The notes under the pieces are model-generated. The model ran no database searches and was not told the origin of the DNA. It was given only the letters and a program-made list of their open reading frames with translations. A stretch of DNA of 64,000 nt from Amorphophallus konjac (lineage: Eukaryota > Streptophyta > Magnoliopsida > Alismatales > Araceae): contig CM040123.1 in assembly GCA_022559845.1 (NCBI GenBank), positions 319,219,933 through 319,283,932 on the forward strand, written 5' to 3'. Each line of letters opens with the position of its first letter. The stretch's first letter is position 1. The position numbers and the translations under genes are program-made. Positions 35,461 through 47,110 of this stretch are shown in pieces.

Positions 35461-37097
35461 TTATTTTTCAGAGTGTGTGTGTGAACATTCTCCTTGATGA
35501 AATGATTTCTTCACTGCATAATGAAGATGATTCTTGTTGCTATGCATTACACTTTGAGTCTTTTCAACTTGTTTTCCTTTCTCTCTCACTACCTTTCCAT
35601 TCCCATTTTTTAATTTTTCAATTTCAATGACAAAATTCTCATTCTTCTCTTTTAAGTTTTCTTTCTCTTTTTCACATTCACTCAGTTGAACATGCAACTT
35701 TTCAAGTTCTTTGTTTAAGAGGTCATGCTTTTCTTGGATTTCATCTTTCAACTTAAATGCATTTTTCTTTTCTATATCTAAGCATGCTATTTCCTCTTCA
35801 AACAAAGCTAGCTTGGTTTCCAAAGCATCATTACCATTTTTTAGACTTTTGATTTGTATTTCAAGCAAATTACATTTTCCACATGAATTAGATGAGTGTA
35901 CAATTTCATGAATCTTTTTATTTAAAGTCATGTTTTCATTTTTCATTCTTCTATACTTCTCATCTAATTCTTCATAAGCAAGTTCTCACTGTTCATTTGA
36001 AATGGCCTCAGTGTCAGAAATTACCTGTTTGCTGTCGCTGTTGGCCATCAAACACATCGTCTTCACGAGTTCTTCAATATCCTGCTCCTCATCATCAGTT
36101 GTGGGATCATCCTCATCCTCGTCGCTCCATGTCGCCTTCATGGCTTTCGGCTTCTTGCCCTTGCCGACCTTTCCGTTCTTCTTTTGGAGCTCGGGGCATT
36201 CTCCTCGCATGTGCCCCGCTTTCTTGCATTCATAACAAATGATTTCGGAGGCCTTGGATGGTTCATTTCTTTGTCTTGGCTGCATCTTCCCTTTCCTGAA
36301 CTTTCCGCTAAATCTTCTTCTTTGGCGCAAAAATTGTCTTACCTTGTTAGCATAGCAACCTCTTCATCGTCGGTGGTTCCCAACGATTCCTCTTGGCTCG
36401 AGACACTCTCCGGGAGTGCTTTCAAGGCGATTGGCCTTTTCTTCTTCGGATCCTCTTCCGTCCTTTTGATCACATTGATCTCATAGGTCATTAATGACCC
36501 TATGAGTGCATCCACGGTGAGCGTTGTCAAATCCTTGGAGTCTTCTATCACGATCACCTTGGTGTCCCAGCTTGGTGACAGTGACCTCAACACCTTCCGT
36601 ACCAACTCCTTGTTGGTGAACTCTCTTCCGAGTGACTTTAGTCCGTTGGTGATCACCATGAGTCGCGCGAACATCTGGGAGATATCTTCTTCATCTTTCA
36701 TTCTAAATAGCTCGTAGTCACGGGTCAGCATATTCGCCTTTGTCTCCTTGACTTCTGTGGTACCTTCATAGATGAGCTTGAGCTTGTCCCACATTTCCTT
36801 GGCACTACTGCACATGGAGACACGAGCACACTCGTTAGGGTGAATAGCACACTGAATTATATTCAAAGCATTAAAATTCACAGTGGCTTTCTTGATTGCA
36901 TCATCATCCCACATATCCTCATCGGGGTGTACAGCATACGGACCATTCCTAATAACAGTCCATATTTCATGACTTTGTGGTCGAAGGAATACGGTCATCC
37001 TATTCTTCCAGTGTGGGTAATTACTCCCATCGAAGAAGGGTGGCCGTTGAATAAAATGCCCTTCGGGCATCATCCCCTTGTTGAGGTTGTTGGCCAT
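35461..37097 (-). pseudogene. gag remnant of element D with coiled-coil extension
   Basis: It starts at the ATG at 37097. The first ~250 residues are a UBN2-type Gag: FIQRPPFFDGSNYPHWKNRM, YELFRMKDEEDISQMFARL, and LIGSLMTYEI. A frame change near 36331-36338 separates the next part, which has a basic stretch and a CCHC zinc knuckle (CYECKKAGHMRGEC, ~36215-36255), then an acidic segment. After an in-frame TGA (35986-35988) about 160 residues are strongly coiled-coil (repeated KEKENLKEKNENF, ELEKLHVQLSECEKEK). A long coiled coil behind the knuckle is a Sirevirus trait. In life it packages the RNA; here it is broken twice. Confidence 0.85.
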
Positions 37098-37147
37098 TCC
37101 TAACAGATCACTCTAAAACCGCTAGGTTTTCTAAAAGACAGAGCCGA

Positions 37148-37160
37148 GGCTCTGATACCA
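37148..37160 (-). other. Primer binding site of D (tRNA-iMet)
   Basis: On the minus strand TGGTATCAGAGCC lies two bases inside the 5' LTR end at 37163. Confidence 0.9.
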
Positions 37161-37162
37161 AT

Positions 37163-39219
37163 TGTTGGCCCGGTTAGGAGGCAATTGAGAGGGGGGTGAA
37201 TTGATTGCCCACCCTTTACTACAAATTTTAACACAATCCAGACAAACCACAGATATAAATGAAAAACCTAAGACAGAGACTTGATTGGAATGAATGAAAG
37301 TAAATCAAGCAAGCTCTCACAACTTCCCAACGCAGAGATATACTCACTTGGACAACGAAATATGAACGGACAGTTGAGTAAACTCACGTCTCACCGTCTC
37401 ACACTCGTATAGTGAACGAAATAATGAAAATCAATAACCACCAGATAAGCAAACCACGGCACCGTATTTTTAGGTGGTTCGGACGCACCAAGTGCCGTCC
37501 TACGTCCACCCCTCTCACCTCGAGAGGATTTCACTATAAATGCTGCTCGACGGCAGCAACTACACACACACACGGGCTCGACGGCCCACACACGTGGGTT
37601 CTCGCACGACGACGAGACAACTCACACACACTCGGAGCAAGCTCTGAAAATGTCTAGATAAGAAAAATAGAGTGGAGAAATACAAGCCCAGTTATGAGAT
37701 TATCAATCTAAGTACAAAATACCTAGGAGAATGATAAACAAGATGATCTATCCCTCAAATCCTTAAACAAGCTAGGAGAATAGAGAAGGTAGCACTTAGA
37801 ACAAATGAACCGAAGGTTAGATGAAGCCGGTGTAGAAGATATAGTCGCCCGAGGCTCCAGATGAAGAGGATGCAGACCGCAACCCCCAAATCTTGGCTCG
37901 GGCTCGATGGAAGACGATCCTGGCACAACTCTCCTTCACCTCCAGTAGATGGAGCACCTTCTTCTCGTGCAAGGCAAAGAGTTCCATGTTAGAAGCATAA
38001 AGGGATATTCGATCGAATGAGGGGGGGGGGGCGACGATATATACCAAAGGGCTTGAAGCCCCAAATGACTTAATAGCCCCTTTTGGACCCCCTTCATATC
38101 GCATACTAGGTGTTAAGGATGCCCTAAGGCCATTAGGGTCAAAAGCCATGGTAAATGGATCCATGTAATGAGGGTTCGAAATAGATCCGGAAAACCGCGT
38201 TCGAACATTCAGAAAAAGTGTCGACTCATGGAGTCGACTCTTTTTCCTGGATGTTCTGCCAGAACATGTATAAACACAAAACCGAAACACGATTGTTGAC
38301 CCATGGGGTCGACACTTCTTACGACGTGTTCTGGCCTGTGAAAAGAACATAACATTTGTGATGAAAAGTGTCGACTTACGAGGTCGACACTTTTTCACGA
38401 ACATTCTGTTTTCATAGAAATGAACATACTTACCTTAAAGTGTCGACCTTCAGGGTCGACACTTTTTCTCGTGAGTTCTGCCTTAGCAAAATAGCAGAAC
38501 CCTGGTGAAAGTGTCGACCCCGTAGGTCGACACTTTCTGCCAGCGTCCTATCTTTCAATGCAAGGCAGAAACTCCACAAATAAGTGTTGACCCCTGAGGT
38601 CGACACTTTTACTGACAGCAGAAAAATATTAGTAAAGGCCATTGAAAACTCCATAAATCAGATACATATATCAATGTTGATCAATGGAGTTTATACCACC
38701 CAGATATACATGGATAAGCATGAATTTTACCCGGATCAGTCCATTCACACTAAGATCCGTTTGGACATCTATTCATACCTTGGCCTTGAGTGAATGAGTG
38801 CAAAACTTCACAATTAACATGCATTCAATTTGCCGATCAACTCATCATCTCAATATATCAACATAAACTTTCTCAATCATCACATAGTAAATTCCACATT
38901 CAAAGCATCCATTCATTTTGCGACTCACCAAATGACCTTTTCATTCACTACTTCATTCAACATATAAGTACAACTTCATTCATCTTAGTCATGATTGAAT
39001 ATTTCTCATGTTATGCCCAATCATACATTTAGAATATGAAATTCAACATGGTGTTTTAGATCAACTCCATATCCCATCATCCAGCAGACAATTCGATCAA
39101 TCAAGCAAGTTTTCATTCAAGGCAATCATTCATCAAACCTGTATTCATGCAAATTCATTGAACCTGAAATCATAACATGTTTAATTAAGATCTTCGTCAA
39201 AACAGACCGGGGCACAACA
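37163..39219 (-). repeat. 5' LTR of element D
   Basis: It is the partner of 25549-27601 with the same six inverted repeats (38214-38611). It ends GGGGCACAACA at 39219, followed by the CGCTG flank and CACTA coding sequence. Confidence 0.9.
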
Positions 39220-40351
39220 CGCTGGAAGAAGTACTGGGGCCGGGTGGAGGTGTACTAAAGGCACCGGTATTGGTCGGGGCAGTGCCTGAACTCGCACACG
39301 ATGATATCACCGTGCTAGTGTACAGGCTCTGCCTAAAATCATATAGCCGGCCTTTCTTCGGTACGCCAGCTGCTGCCACCCATGCCGCCGGATTCAACTC
39401 CCGCTGCTGCGCGTCTGCCTCCCTGTACTTCTCCGTCACAGCTCTGCTATATGTTTTCTACAAATTGAATAAAAAAACTTATCAATTTCATACGAATTAA
39501 TCATATTTAAATGCAAAGAAGAACTTGCATACGTAGATAAAGTTGCTACTACTGAGCGAGCTCTCTCACTAACAAATTGATCTGTCCCCTTCTTTTTGTG
39601 TGTTCTGTCGAACACCTCGAGGAACGATGGAGCTCGATTAAGCTCCACAACTTATTTCACAATTCATAGTAAAAAAAGTCATATATATGAATAAAATATA
39701 AGAAGATAAATTAAATCATTACTTACCATTTTTTGTTTATGAGTCACAAAAGAGACGGACCCACTCGTATGCACATTTGCGTCCGATTATGACACCCTAT
39801 TTGTTTTGGCTTTTTGAGACTTTTCTATCCACTTTGACTTAGTAAATTTGTCACATACAATGTCCCAATACTCCTTCCTCATCCAAAGAGGGTGGTGCTC
39901 CTTCCACAGTTGTCGGTCTTCACTCCCACCAGCATCTTTCTGAGCCTTTACTCGGGTCTTGTGCATTTTCTTTCGGTAATTTATTTGCACAATAGCCTCC
40001 CAAGCAGAACGACCTCTCGCCGCGTCCTGTCCACTCGTGAACTAGTAAGTCCGCTGTAAATAAATTAACTTTCACAGTTAGTATACTGTTGTGAATTGAG
40101 TTTGGAAAATACTTGAATTAAATGATTAAAGTACTTACTGTGAACATGTCGAATAATGAATCCCAGACGTCCATTAAAAATTCTTTGAAAGACAATGCCG
40201 GCTTGGGAACATGTGCCATTACTAGTTTCATAGAATGACGGACATCATTGGCAGGTTCTAATTTATCATTGCAATTACAAATGTCAAAATAGTTTGTATT
40301 AGACAGTTGAAGGATAAATAATGAATGTAATTCATAACCATATAAATTTAC

Positions 40352-40853
40352 CCGGAGATCCAACACGGAAGACGTCCATCATGGGCCCTGCCTCCCTCGC
40401 CCTCTTGACGACTGCCGACATCCTGATGCATCTGAGTGGTGGGGGTGTGCCCTACAGTGGGAGGTGGGGGGGTGTGCCCTGTACTGGTGGTGGGAGGGCA
40501 CTGGGACCTGTAAAAATTAAATATCATAAGTAAAATGAATATTTTGCTGAAAATTAAAATATACATACCTGAAGTGGGATCTGGTGGGGGTGTGGCCTGT
40601 GCAGGTGGTGGTAGGGCACTGGGACCTGTAAAACTTAAATATCATAAGTAAAACGAATATTATGCTAAAAATTAAAATATACATACTTGAAGCAGGAGGT
40701 GGTGGGAGGGTACTGGAACCTGTAAGAATTAAATATCATAAGTAAAACATATAATCATACAACATTTCATTACATTTTCAAAATAGACATATATACTTGT
40801 CTGCTGCGGTGGTGGCAGTGTGCCATATGCAGCTGGTGAGCCATCACTTGGAC
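40352..40853 (-). repeat. Tandemly duplicated proline-rich mini-exons of the CACTA accessory gene
   Basis: Four exons of 57, 33, 57 and 156 nt are separated by short introns of 77, 61 and 61 nt (a 72-nt intron precedes the first), each GTATRT...TTACAG. Exons open with GTYCMAGT and, read in phase 1, give PSDGSPAAYGTLPPPQQT, SSTLPPPPAS, PSALPPPAQATPPPDPTS and PSALPPPVQGTPP. The two 61-nt introns are nearly identical, showing repeated duplication of an exon-intron unit of about 118 bp. Confidence 0.8.
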
Positions 40854-41143
40854 CTGTAAAAAAAAATATTTTAAGCTGGTATATAATTAATACACTTATA
40901 TAGCTAACTATTTGAATAGATATACCTATGTCTGAAGAAGACGTCAAAGAGGATGGAGTAGAGCCCCTCCCACTGCCCTGTCTCCTCCTACTCCCACTAC
41001 GACCTCCTCAGACCATCTCTTTATTAAGAACAAAATAATTAATACATATTAATCCATAATTATATAAGTTTTACAAATGCTATTAAAAATTATGCAAAAT
41101 GAAAGAATATCTTACTAAATTATCAACATTTATCTAGCCCAGT

Positions 41144-42437
41144 TCATGTTGATGATATATCTAACTCAGCCTCATCTTCGTCATCCATAGTAGCCTCAGT
41201 AGATTTGAACTCTGTCTCTTCATCCGACTCCTCCTCCCCTCTAACATCAACATTTAGCTCTGTCTGATCGACTTCTTCCACTTCATCTCCCTTACGTAAT
41301 GACAGTGGCCCATCAAATTCGTCTAGATTAATATGCGTGGAACCTACAACGTCAACTTCGTCTGATTGAAAATATTGGGCACTCGCAACCTCTGAGACAT
41401 TTTCACTCACATTTAACTCATAAGTGGGAAAAATTTTTACTTTAACCTTACAAACTAACCACCAATCTTATTCTTGGACGATGTATAGCTTGAATAACAC
41501 ACTTGTTGGACTTGTGCCGCTAAAATAAACGGTTCATATGTATTAAGTTTAGACCCATGTTTGACATTGATAATCCCAAAAGTTGTGTCATGTTGAACAA
41601 AATTAGGATCAAACTAATGACAGTTAAATAGGAATTTATGATTGTCTCGTCCCAAATATTACAATTCTATGACTTCCTCAAGAATACCATAGTAGTACAG
41701 TTCCACTTCATTGTATGCACTTCCCTTAACACATACGCCGCAGTTCATCGTAGACTTACTTCGTCCATAATCCCTCGTATGAAATATATATCCATTTATA
41801 ATATATCCTAGATAGGCACGTGCAACTTTCGAGGGGCCATAACTTATCTCATGTACTCTTTGATCAGTAATAAGACCTTGTTCAACCTATATGTAAATCA
41901 TAGTAGTTAAAATATTAATAATTACCTCAACAGAAGTAAATAGAAATATATATATATATATTCAACGATCGACACTAACTTGATATCTCAGCCATTTGGC
42001 AAAAAACTTCTCGCGTTCTTTTTCAACCTCCACATCCTGGATATTTGGACATTTTTGTGCTAATTCTGAATCAAATTGTCTGCAATATAAATACACTACT
42101 ACTTTAAATGAATTGCAGAAGAAGGATGATCAACTTATGGCCTTGCTGGAAATGTGAGTTAATTAAGAACTTACTCAACATAAGGTTCAATCTCAATACA
42201 ATTCAGAAAAATATATATCTCTACGGTGTACAACTCTCTATCTTCGAGTGTGCGAGTCAAGCAACGTCCGAATGCACGTCCATGATATTTAAATATAGAG
42301 AGCCGAACGGACGAATCAGCAACTCCCCCATTATCATTACGTGGAGGTCGAGTACGACAAGTTTGAATCTCTGGCTCAAAGTACATGGAATAGAAGTTCA
42401 AATTTTCTTCAATAATATATGTCTCAGCAATCTGTAA
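41144..42437 (-). pseudogene. C-terminal part of a TNP2-type CACTA transposase (element G)
   Basis: It reads leftward. 42437-42175 gives IAETYIIEENLNFYSMYF...TCRTRPPRN...LSIFKYHGRAFG...YIFLNCIEIEPYVE, typical of the region after the catalytic core. After an intron, about 42081-41982 gives a charged helix (KEREKFFAKWLRYQ). After another, about 41888-41455 carries the DUF4216-like segment (GYIINGYIFHTRDYGRSKSTMNCGVCVKG, YYYGILEEVIEL, YEPFILAAQVQQVCY). The last part, WWLVCKVK then an acidic tail, stops at 41144-41146. Defects: TAA after EEVIEL, TAG within the NCH-FDPNF motif, and a one-base loss before WWLVCK. The 5' part, including the catalytic core, is cut off by insertion F. Confidence 0.8.
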
Positions 42438-43749
42438 CGCCCCTGTAGTGGCAGGAAAATGGTTCCTAGGACACGTACCACCTTCTCTATTTATTTGTTG
42501 GGGAAGTCGTCTCGCGCCCGTGGATGCCTGCACACACCAAGAAACCAATAGAAGGGCGTCAGAAGGAGTCCCGGGTGTTACCCCAGGGGACAACCCTCTG
42601 ATGCTTAAGTCAGCAAGGGATTAATGAGCAATAGAGAAGAGCAGGGTAAGAGAGAAGTAGAAGCCACAGTAGTCGATCCAGGGGGCGTGTAGGTCCTCTG
42701 CACGTGTGCTCGCCGCTCCCAGTGGGCTCTCGAAGAGTGCTCGCTGGGTGGTAAGGTCGTACAGGAGGAAGTGGCCCTCTGGACGTAGTAGATGGCCTCT
42801 TTGTCATAGTTGCAGGTCGGGTCGCTCTCTTCTCAGTAGGAAGCTCTAGTGGCAGAAGTATCCACCGTATCTCCTCTTGCGTATTAGTATGGGGGTTTAA
42901 TAGAAGAATCTACCATGCTCCTCTTTTCTGTCGATGTCCCCTTTATATGAGTTATCTTGGAGCGAGGGGCCTGATCCCTTGATAGGGAAGGGTCCGTTTA
43001 GTAGAGTAACGTTCCCCGCTATGTTGGCGGGAGTTTCCCGTTGGAGGGTGATACCTCCGGCGTCGGCCGGTCCCTGGGCGTGTCATACGGCACTCATGGC
43101 GCGTGCTCGCCCGTTGCGGGGTCAAGGCCGACGTCGTGGGGGCAACGGTCGGTCGTCGGAGTGTCCTCCGGTGAGAACTGCGCTTGGGCCGGCCTTATCG
43201 GTGTCGTGGAATCCGATGCTCTACTGGGCCAGTGATCCTTGATAAGCATGCATTTTCACATATTTATTTATGTCACATATATTATCTTTGGGGCTTTAAC
43301 ATAGCTAATTATGCAATGTTCACAGTTAAACTCAGTCTTACACTTAATTCACATTTTTATATAATTAATTAAAATTTTGAAACATAATTTAATTAGTGAG
43401 ACTTGAGATATACTTAAGAAGGAAAAATATTGCATGAATAAATATTTTTTGTCTAGGGGTCATATTATAATTCTTTTATTTGCAAAAATGCTCACCAAAG
43501 TTCATATTTATTTATGCCCATAGGACACGAAGTCGTTGTTCGTGATGGCAACATCAAAGGAAGCAAACTCCTTGTTCACGTTTGTGCACGAAAAGTTGGC
43601 GCCGAAAGAGTTGTTGGCCCTGGCGTGGAAATGCAAAAGGGAGACATATTTTTCTATTTGTCACATCACACATAAGCAAAGGCAACAACAAACAGCCGCA
43701 AAGATGGACATCAAACAACCAAAAAGGTGGACCTAGGAGGGTGGGCTAC
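42433..43749. mobile_element. Element F: unclassified LTR-like DNA inserted in the CACTA transposase
   Basis: The CACTA frame breaks at 42433, where TGTAACGCCCCTG begins; TGTAACGCC/ACACCC is a common start for gypsy LTRs. The next ~800 bp are GC-rich with a phrase like GATGCTTAAGTCAG and a CTTTATATGAG motif (a possible TATA box on the minus strand near 42953), then A/T-rich DNA to 43749. I find no matching right end. CAATC (42428-42432) would be the left target copy. A frame at 43536-43736 has no known domain. Element E is inserted after 43749, so the rest of F may lie beyond the window. Confidence 0.45.
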
Positions 43750-44659
43750 TGTGGACGCACTTTTCGTTTAACAATTATTTCGTTCGTTTGTTGGATTATT
43801 AAGTGCGTGGGCGTGCCAGTCACCGGAGTGACAATTTATTCGGGCTCCGAAGAGCCCATGGTGCGCTCGATCTGACTTCGTCAGACGATTGTGTGGTTCG
43901 TGTCAGGACCGAATCCCGTCGCGCCGTGAAGGTCACGACGTCATTTACATCCCCCATACGAGGGAATACCCTTGATTAATTGCCGAAATTAGGGGCCCCG
44001 CGGCCGAAAAGAATAATACTAATTGTGCAAGAGAGATAAGGAAGGATCACACTGAGGGCTGTATTCAGACCACAAACCGTCGGTCATGTCGGCCACTCGT
44101 GGGCCTTTTCATGTTCGGACATGGGCCCGTGAGGTGAAACACAACGAGAAAACCGGGATGAATCCATTCAAATGTCTGCCGAGCACCCGGCAATTTTTGT
44201 GATGACTCGGAGGGCGTCCGGAACGAGGAACAAACCCGGTCTGATTGAGATGTCGGCCCGAGACTAGGTCGGGACCGGACCATGTCGGGATGACTCCCAA
44301 GATCCAAGCCCGGCCTGAGAGGGCGGCATTATTGTTCCTTTTACCCCGGGTCCCCGGGGGAGATAGGGCTGCGGTGTGGGCCCCGGCATCTTTTATCTGG
44401 AATTCTCTTGGTTATGTACTCCAATTTCTGGCCTACGGTTTATTATTTCCTTAGGTGTTTGTCCCGGATGATTCTTCTTCTTTTACTCATTGTTATCATT
44501 ATCATTATTATTTATTTATTATATATTTTTTTTATCTTCTTATTGCCCCTCCCGCCTCTTTTATTATGATTAATGTTGCACATTCGGAGTCCTTTAATGA
44601 GCACATTTTCTTTTGATTTATTTGCCATTTGTTAAGGCCATTATCATGTTGTATATATG

Positions 44660-44960
44660 CATAAGTGTGGTGTGTCGGCGAAGGGAAGGTAAGAGTGTAC
44701 CGCTGAGAGGCCCAGAGGGGAGCGTGCCGGCGAAGGACAAAAAAGGGTGTACCGCTGAGGGCACAAAAAGGGGTGCCGGTGAAGGTTATGAAAGCAAGGG
44801 TGTGCCGCTGAGGGGAGCGTACCGCTGAAGGTGGGGGATAGGGTGTACCGCTGGGGGGCATCAAGGTGTGCCGGCCAAAGGAATTGGGGTGTACCGCTGA
44901 GGGTTCAAGAGGCGTGCCGCTGGGGAAGGGATTTGGTGAGCGGTCCGGTTGATTAAAATG
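44660..44960. repeat. GTGTRCCGCTGARGG repeat cluster 1 in LTR E
   Basis: About ten copies of a ~15-bp motif (GTGTACCGCTGAGGG, GTGCCGGTGAAGG and similar) are separated by 10-20 bp of unrelated sequence. Confidence 0.75.
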
Positions 44961-45464
44961 CACCGTTGAAGGGCCAATCGGAACGTGGTGGTGGAGGTTC
45001 GATCAGTTTTCGATTATTTATTTTAAGGCTTTTCTTTTCTTCTTGTCTTAACCCTTGTGTAGTTTCATATAAAATTCCTCCCGTGTTTGTTCTCTTGGTT
45101 CGGTTCGGTCTCTTTTCTTGCGGGTCGGGTTTTCGGGCGGCCAGGTGGTTAATTAGCTTAGTTCAATTCTCGTCGGGGTGCCGGCAGTAATTTGATGAGT
45201 TGGAAGGTTTCATTAGTTATTCTGCTCGTTTGTTGCCTCCTTTTGCCTCTTTTAATTATTTATTAATATCTCACAAAAAATTCGGCAGCATCTCCCCTTA
45301 ACCCGGGGCGTAAGGGAGATAAAGGGAGCGCGCCCACATGGAGTGGCGGAACCCGACAACTGGAGGTGGGCCCCCGGGGGAGCAACACCTTTATAGAACC
45401 TCGGAAAACGTGAAGGAAGGGGCTCAGAGGCGAGGCCAAGGAGTGGGCTGCTGAGAGGCTGAAG

Positions 45465-45715
45465 GGTGTGCCGCTAAAGGCCATAAGGTGAGTGTACCGG
45501 CCAAGGGCCAATTGGAGTGTGCCGGCCAAGGGGTAACAGAGTGTGGGTGTGCCGCTGAGGGCTATTGGGTGTGTGCCGCTGAAGGCTGATCTGGGTGTGT
45601 CGCTGAAGGCAGATCTGGGTGTGTGCCGCTGAAGGCTGATCTGGGTGTGTCGCTGAAGGCTGGAAAGGTGTGCCGGCCAAGGGCCGGAAAGGTGCACCGC
45701 TGGGAGGCTTAAAAG
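45465..45715. repeat. GTGTGCCGCTGAAGG repeat cluster 2 in LTR E
   Basis: About eleven copies of the same motif. A stretch near 45565-45665 repeats CTGATCTGGGTGTGTCGCTGAAGG almost perfectly. Confidence 0.75.
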
Positions 45716-46432
45716 GGTTGCAAGCAACTGGGGGGGATTTGGTGGCTGTTCAAGAAAAGAGGAAGAAAGACAGGGGATTTCGAGGCCGGGAGTGGCCTAT
45801 TAGTAACTGAGCGGTTGGGAAGAAAGAAGGGTACCTCCCCTTCTCCTCAAGCCCGGGAACACGGTAGATGGCCATGGAAGGGAGTGAGGAGCTCACGGAG
45901 CCAAGGCTAACAAAAGGGGGAAACCTACATCGACGTGGAGGACCCTAAAGACGCCGGAGGAATGAAGAGACAGAGGGAGGAACGGATTGTCCGTCAAAAA
46001 GCCCGCAAAGCCTAGCATAAAACATCGAAGATCGAAGAGAAACCCGGAGAGGGTGGTTTTCATTCATGAGAATCAAGAGGGCGTGGCCCTACATATATAT
46101 TGCAAAAGCAAACCCCCAGATGGGGCCATGGACAAAAGGGAGAAGGACAAAGAACTCCCAGGAGGAATGGGATACAAGAGAGACGAAAACATCCAGGCCT
46201 AAGACATTGGCCACTATCCCCAACCCTTTCCCCCAATACAACAAGCTCTCTCTCTCTTACTCTTGTTTCTTCCCGGTGGCCGTCGGACGGAGCACAGGCC
46301 GGGAGGGCCTCTTCTTCTCTTCTTTCTTCTCCTCTTTCTCCTGTGTGTGCCCTCTACTGTTGGAACCTCTTCTCCTCTCCCTGTTCGTCTCTCGCCGTTC
46401 TCCTCCTTCTTCTTTGAGTTTTAACAGGAGGC

Positions 46433-46439
46433 TTTTATA
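46433..46439 (-). promoter_or_regulatory. Putative TATA box for element E genomic RNA
   Basis: Minus strand TATAAAA in GGGAGTATAAAAGCCTCCTG, about 840 bp into the LTR in element sense, with the repeat cluster of 46620-47110 upstream. It is the best TATA match on that strand of the LTR. Confidence 0.5.
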
Positions 46440-46619
46440 CTCCCAGCCACCGACGACTTCGAGCACGACCGTCGAAGGCGGGAAGCCGGCTGTGATGATG
46501 GGTTTGACCTGCCCCTGTACTGGCTGTCAGTGGGGTAGGCTATGTGGCCCAACGACCAGCTGCCACCTCAGACGGCTCCACTGCGCGCCAAGGATGTGTA
46601 GGGCATGGGCCTCACGTCG

Positions 46620-47110
46620 CCCGTTGAAAGAGCTTCACCGCTGTGCCGTTGAAGGGCTGAACAAGCGTGCCACTGTAGTGCCAAAAGGGCGTACCGCTGG
46701 AGCCCCGGATGGGCGTGCCGTTGAACGGCCTGAAGGGCGTGCCGCTGGGGACCCTACAGGGTGTGTCACTGAAGACCCCCCAGGGGGCGTGCCGTTGAAC
46801 CCCAAAGGGGGTGTGCCGCTGAAGACCCCCCCCATGGGGGGGTGTGCCGGTGAAGACCCCCCCTATTGGGGTGTGCCGGTGAAGACCCCCCCATGGGGGT
46901 GTGCCGGTGAACCCCCTTGGGGGTGTGCCGGTGAACCCCCATAGGGGTGTGCCGGTGAACCCCTTGGGGGTGTGCCGGTGAACCCCCATAGGGGTGTGCC
47001 GACGAGGGCCGCGGCAGGGTGTGCCGCTGAAGGGAGCGTGCCGCTGGAGGGTTCTGCCAGGGCGTGCCGCTGAGGCCTCAACTGGGCGTGCCGCTGAAGG
47101 GCTAAATGGG
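46620..47110. repeat. GTGCCGNTGAA cluster 3 with C/G hairpin spacers in LTR E
   Basis: About twenty copies of GYGTGCCGCTGAAGG or GTGTGCCGGTGAA. Between 46780 and 47000 the spacers are palindromic CCCCCATGGGGG, CCCCCTTGGGGG or CCCCATAGGGG blocks, giving 24-30-bp units. Confidence 0.8.

Larger units (their letters stand above)
25549..39219 (-). mobile_element. Element D: Sirevirus-like Copia LTR retrotransposon, minus strand, defective
   Basis: LTRs are 25549-27601 (3' copy in element sense) and 37163-39219 (5' copy), about 2,053 and 2,057 bp, with inverted ends TGTTG/CAACA. A sampled 310 bp is about 95-96% identical. Flanks CGCTA (25544-25548) and CGCTG (39220-39224) are a one-mismatch target duplication. 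A tRNA-iMet primer site (37148-37160), a UBN2 Gag with zinc knuckle and coiled coil, pol, and purine tracts follow the Copia order. The long coiled-coil Gag extension and repeated GGGGGAG tracts favour Sirevirus. It is inserted in the CACTA accessory gene and carries solo LTR H in its 3' non-coding region. Multiple stops make it inactive. Confidence 0.92.
23403..41016 (-). pseudogene. Transposase_24 (PTTA/En/Spm)-like accessory gene of G, interrupted by D
   Basis: It reads leftward from ATG 41016-41014. Exons supported by GT...AG borders: 41016-40926 (arginine/serine-rich; TGA as third codon), four proline-rich exons (40853-40797, 40719-40687, 40625-40569, 40507-40352), about 40290-40140, 40053-39728 (EYWDIVCDKF-TKSKWIEKSQKAKTNR...HTSGSVSFVTHKQKM, the diagnostic Transposase_24 signature), 39650-39530 (PSFLEVFDRTHKKKGTDQF.SERA), and 39462-39220 continuing after D at 25548-25385 (DIVRSEISDLQRQMRAEM, a coiled C-terminus). 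An acidic last exon (23485-23403, GDEQDREDEDMEDTED) lies beyond a 1.9-kb intron. In En/Spm this second protein binds the element ends. Defects: TGA at codon 3, TAA 39787-39789, and an extra base in a C7 run of the 156-bp exon. The last exon junction phase does not fit cleanly. Confidence 0.72.
22758..42432 (-). mobile_element. Element G: CACTA (En/Spm) transposon, visible part, split by D and F
   Basis: The left end is the terminal repeat CACTACAACAAAA at 22758, followed by ~550 bp of short direct and inverted subterminal repeats of the CCGTCGGAAAT type. Two minus-strand genes follow: a Transposase_24 (PTTA)-like accessory gene (41016 down to 23403) and the C-terminal part of a TNP2-type transposase (42437 down to 41144). 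Both genes on one strand, transposase first, is the usual plant CACTA layout. D is inserted at 25549 in an accessory-gene exon, and F at 42433 in the transposase. The right end lies outside the window or within DNA beyond E. Several nonsense codons show that it is dead. Confidence 0.8.

Noticed and set aside
43536..43736. Frame of 66 codons in the right part of F
   Set aside because: No recognisable motif and no supporting context; short enough to occur by chance.
46066..46944. Plus-strand frame of about 290 codons in LTR E
   Set aside because: No domain; the C-terminal part is the repeat cluster read as Gly/Pro-rich peptide, and the opposite strand is equally open.
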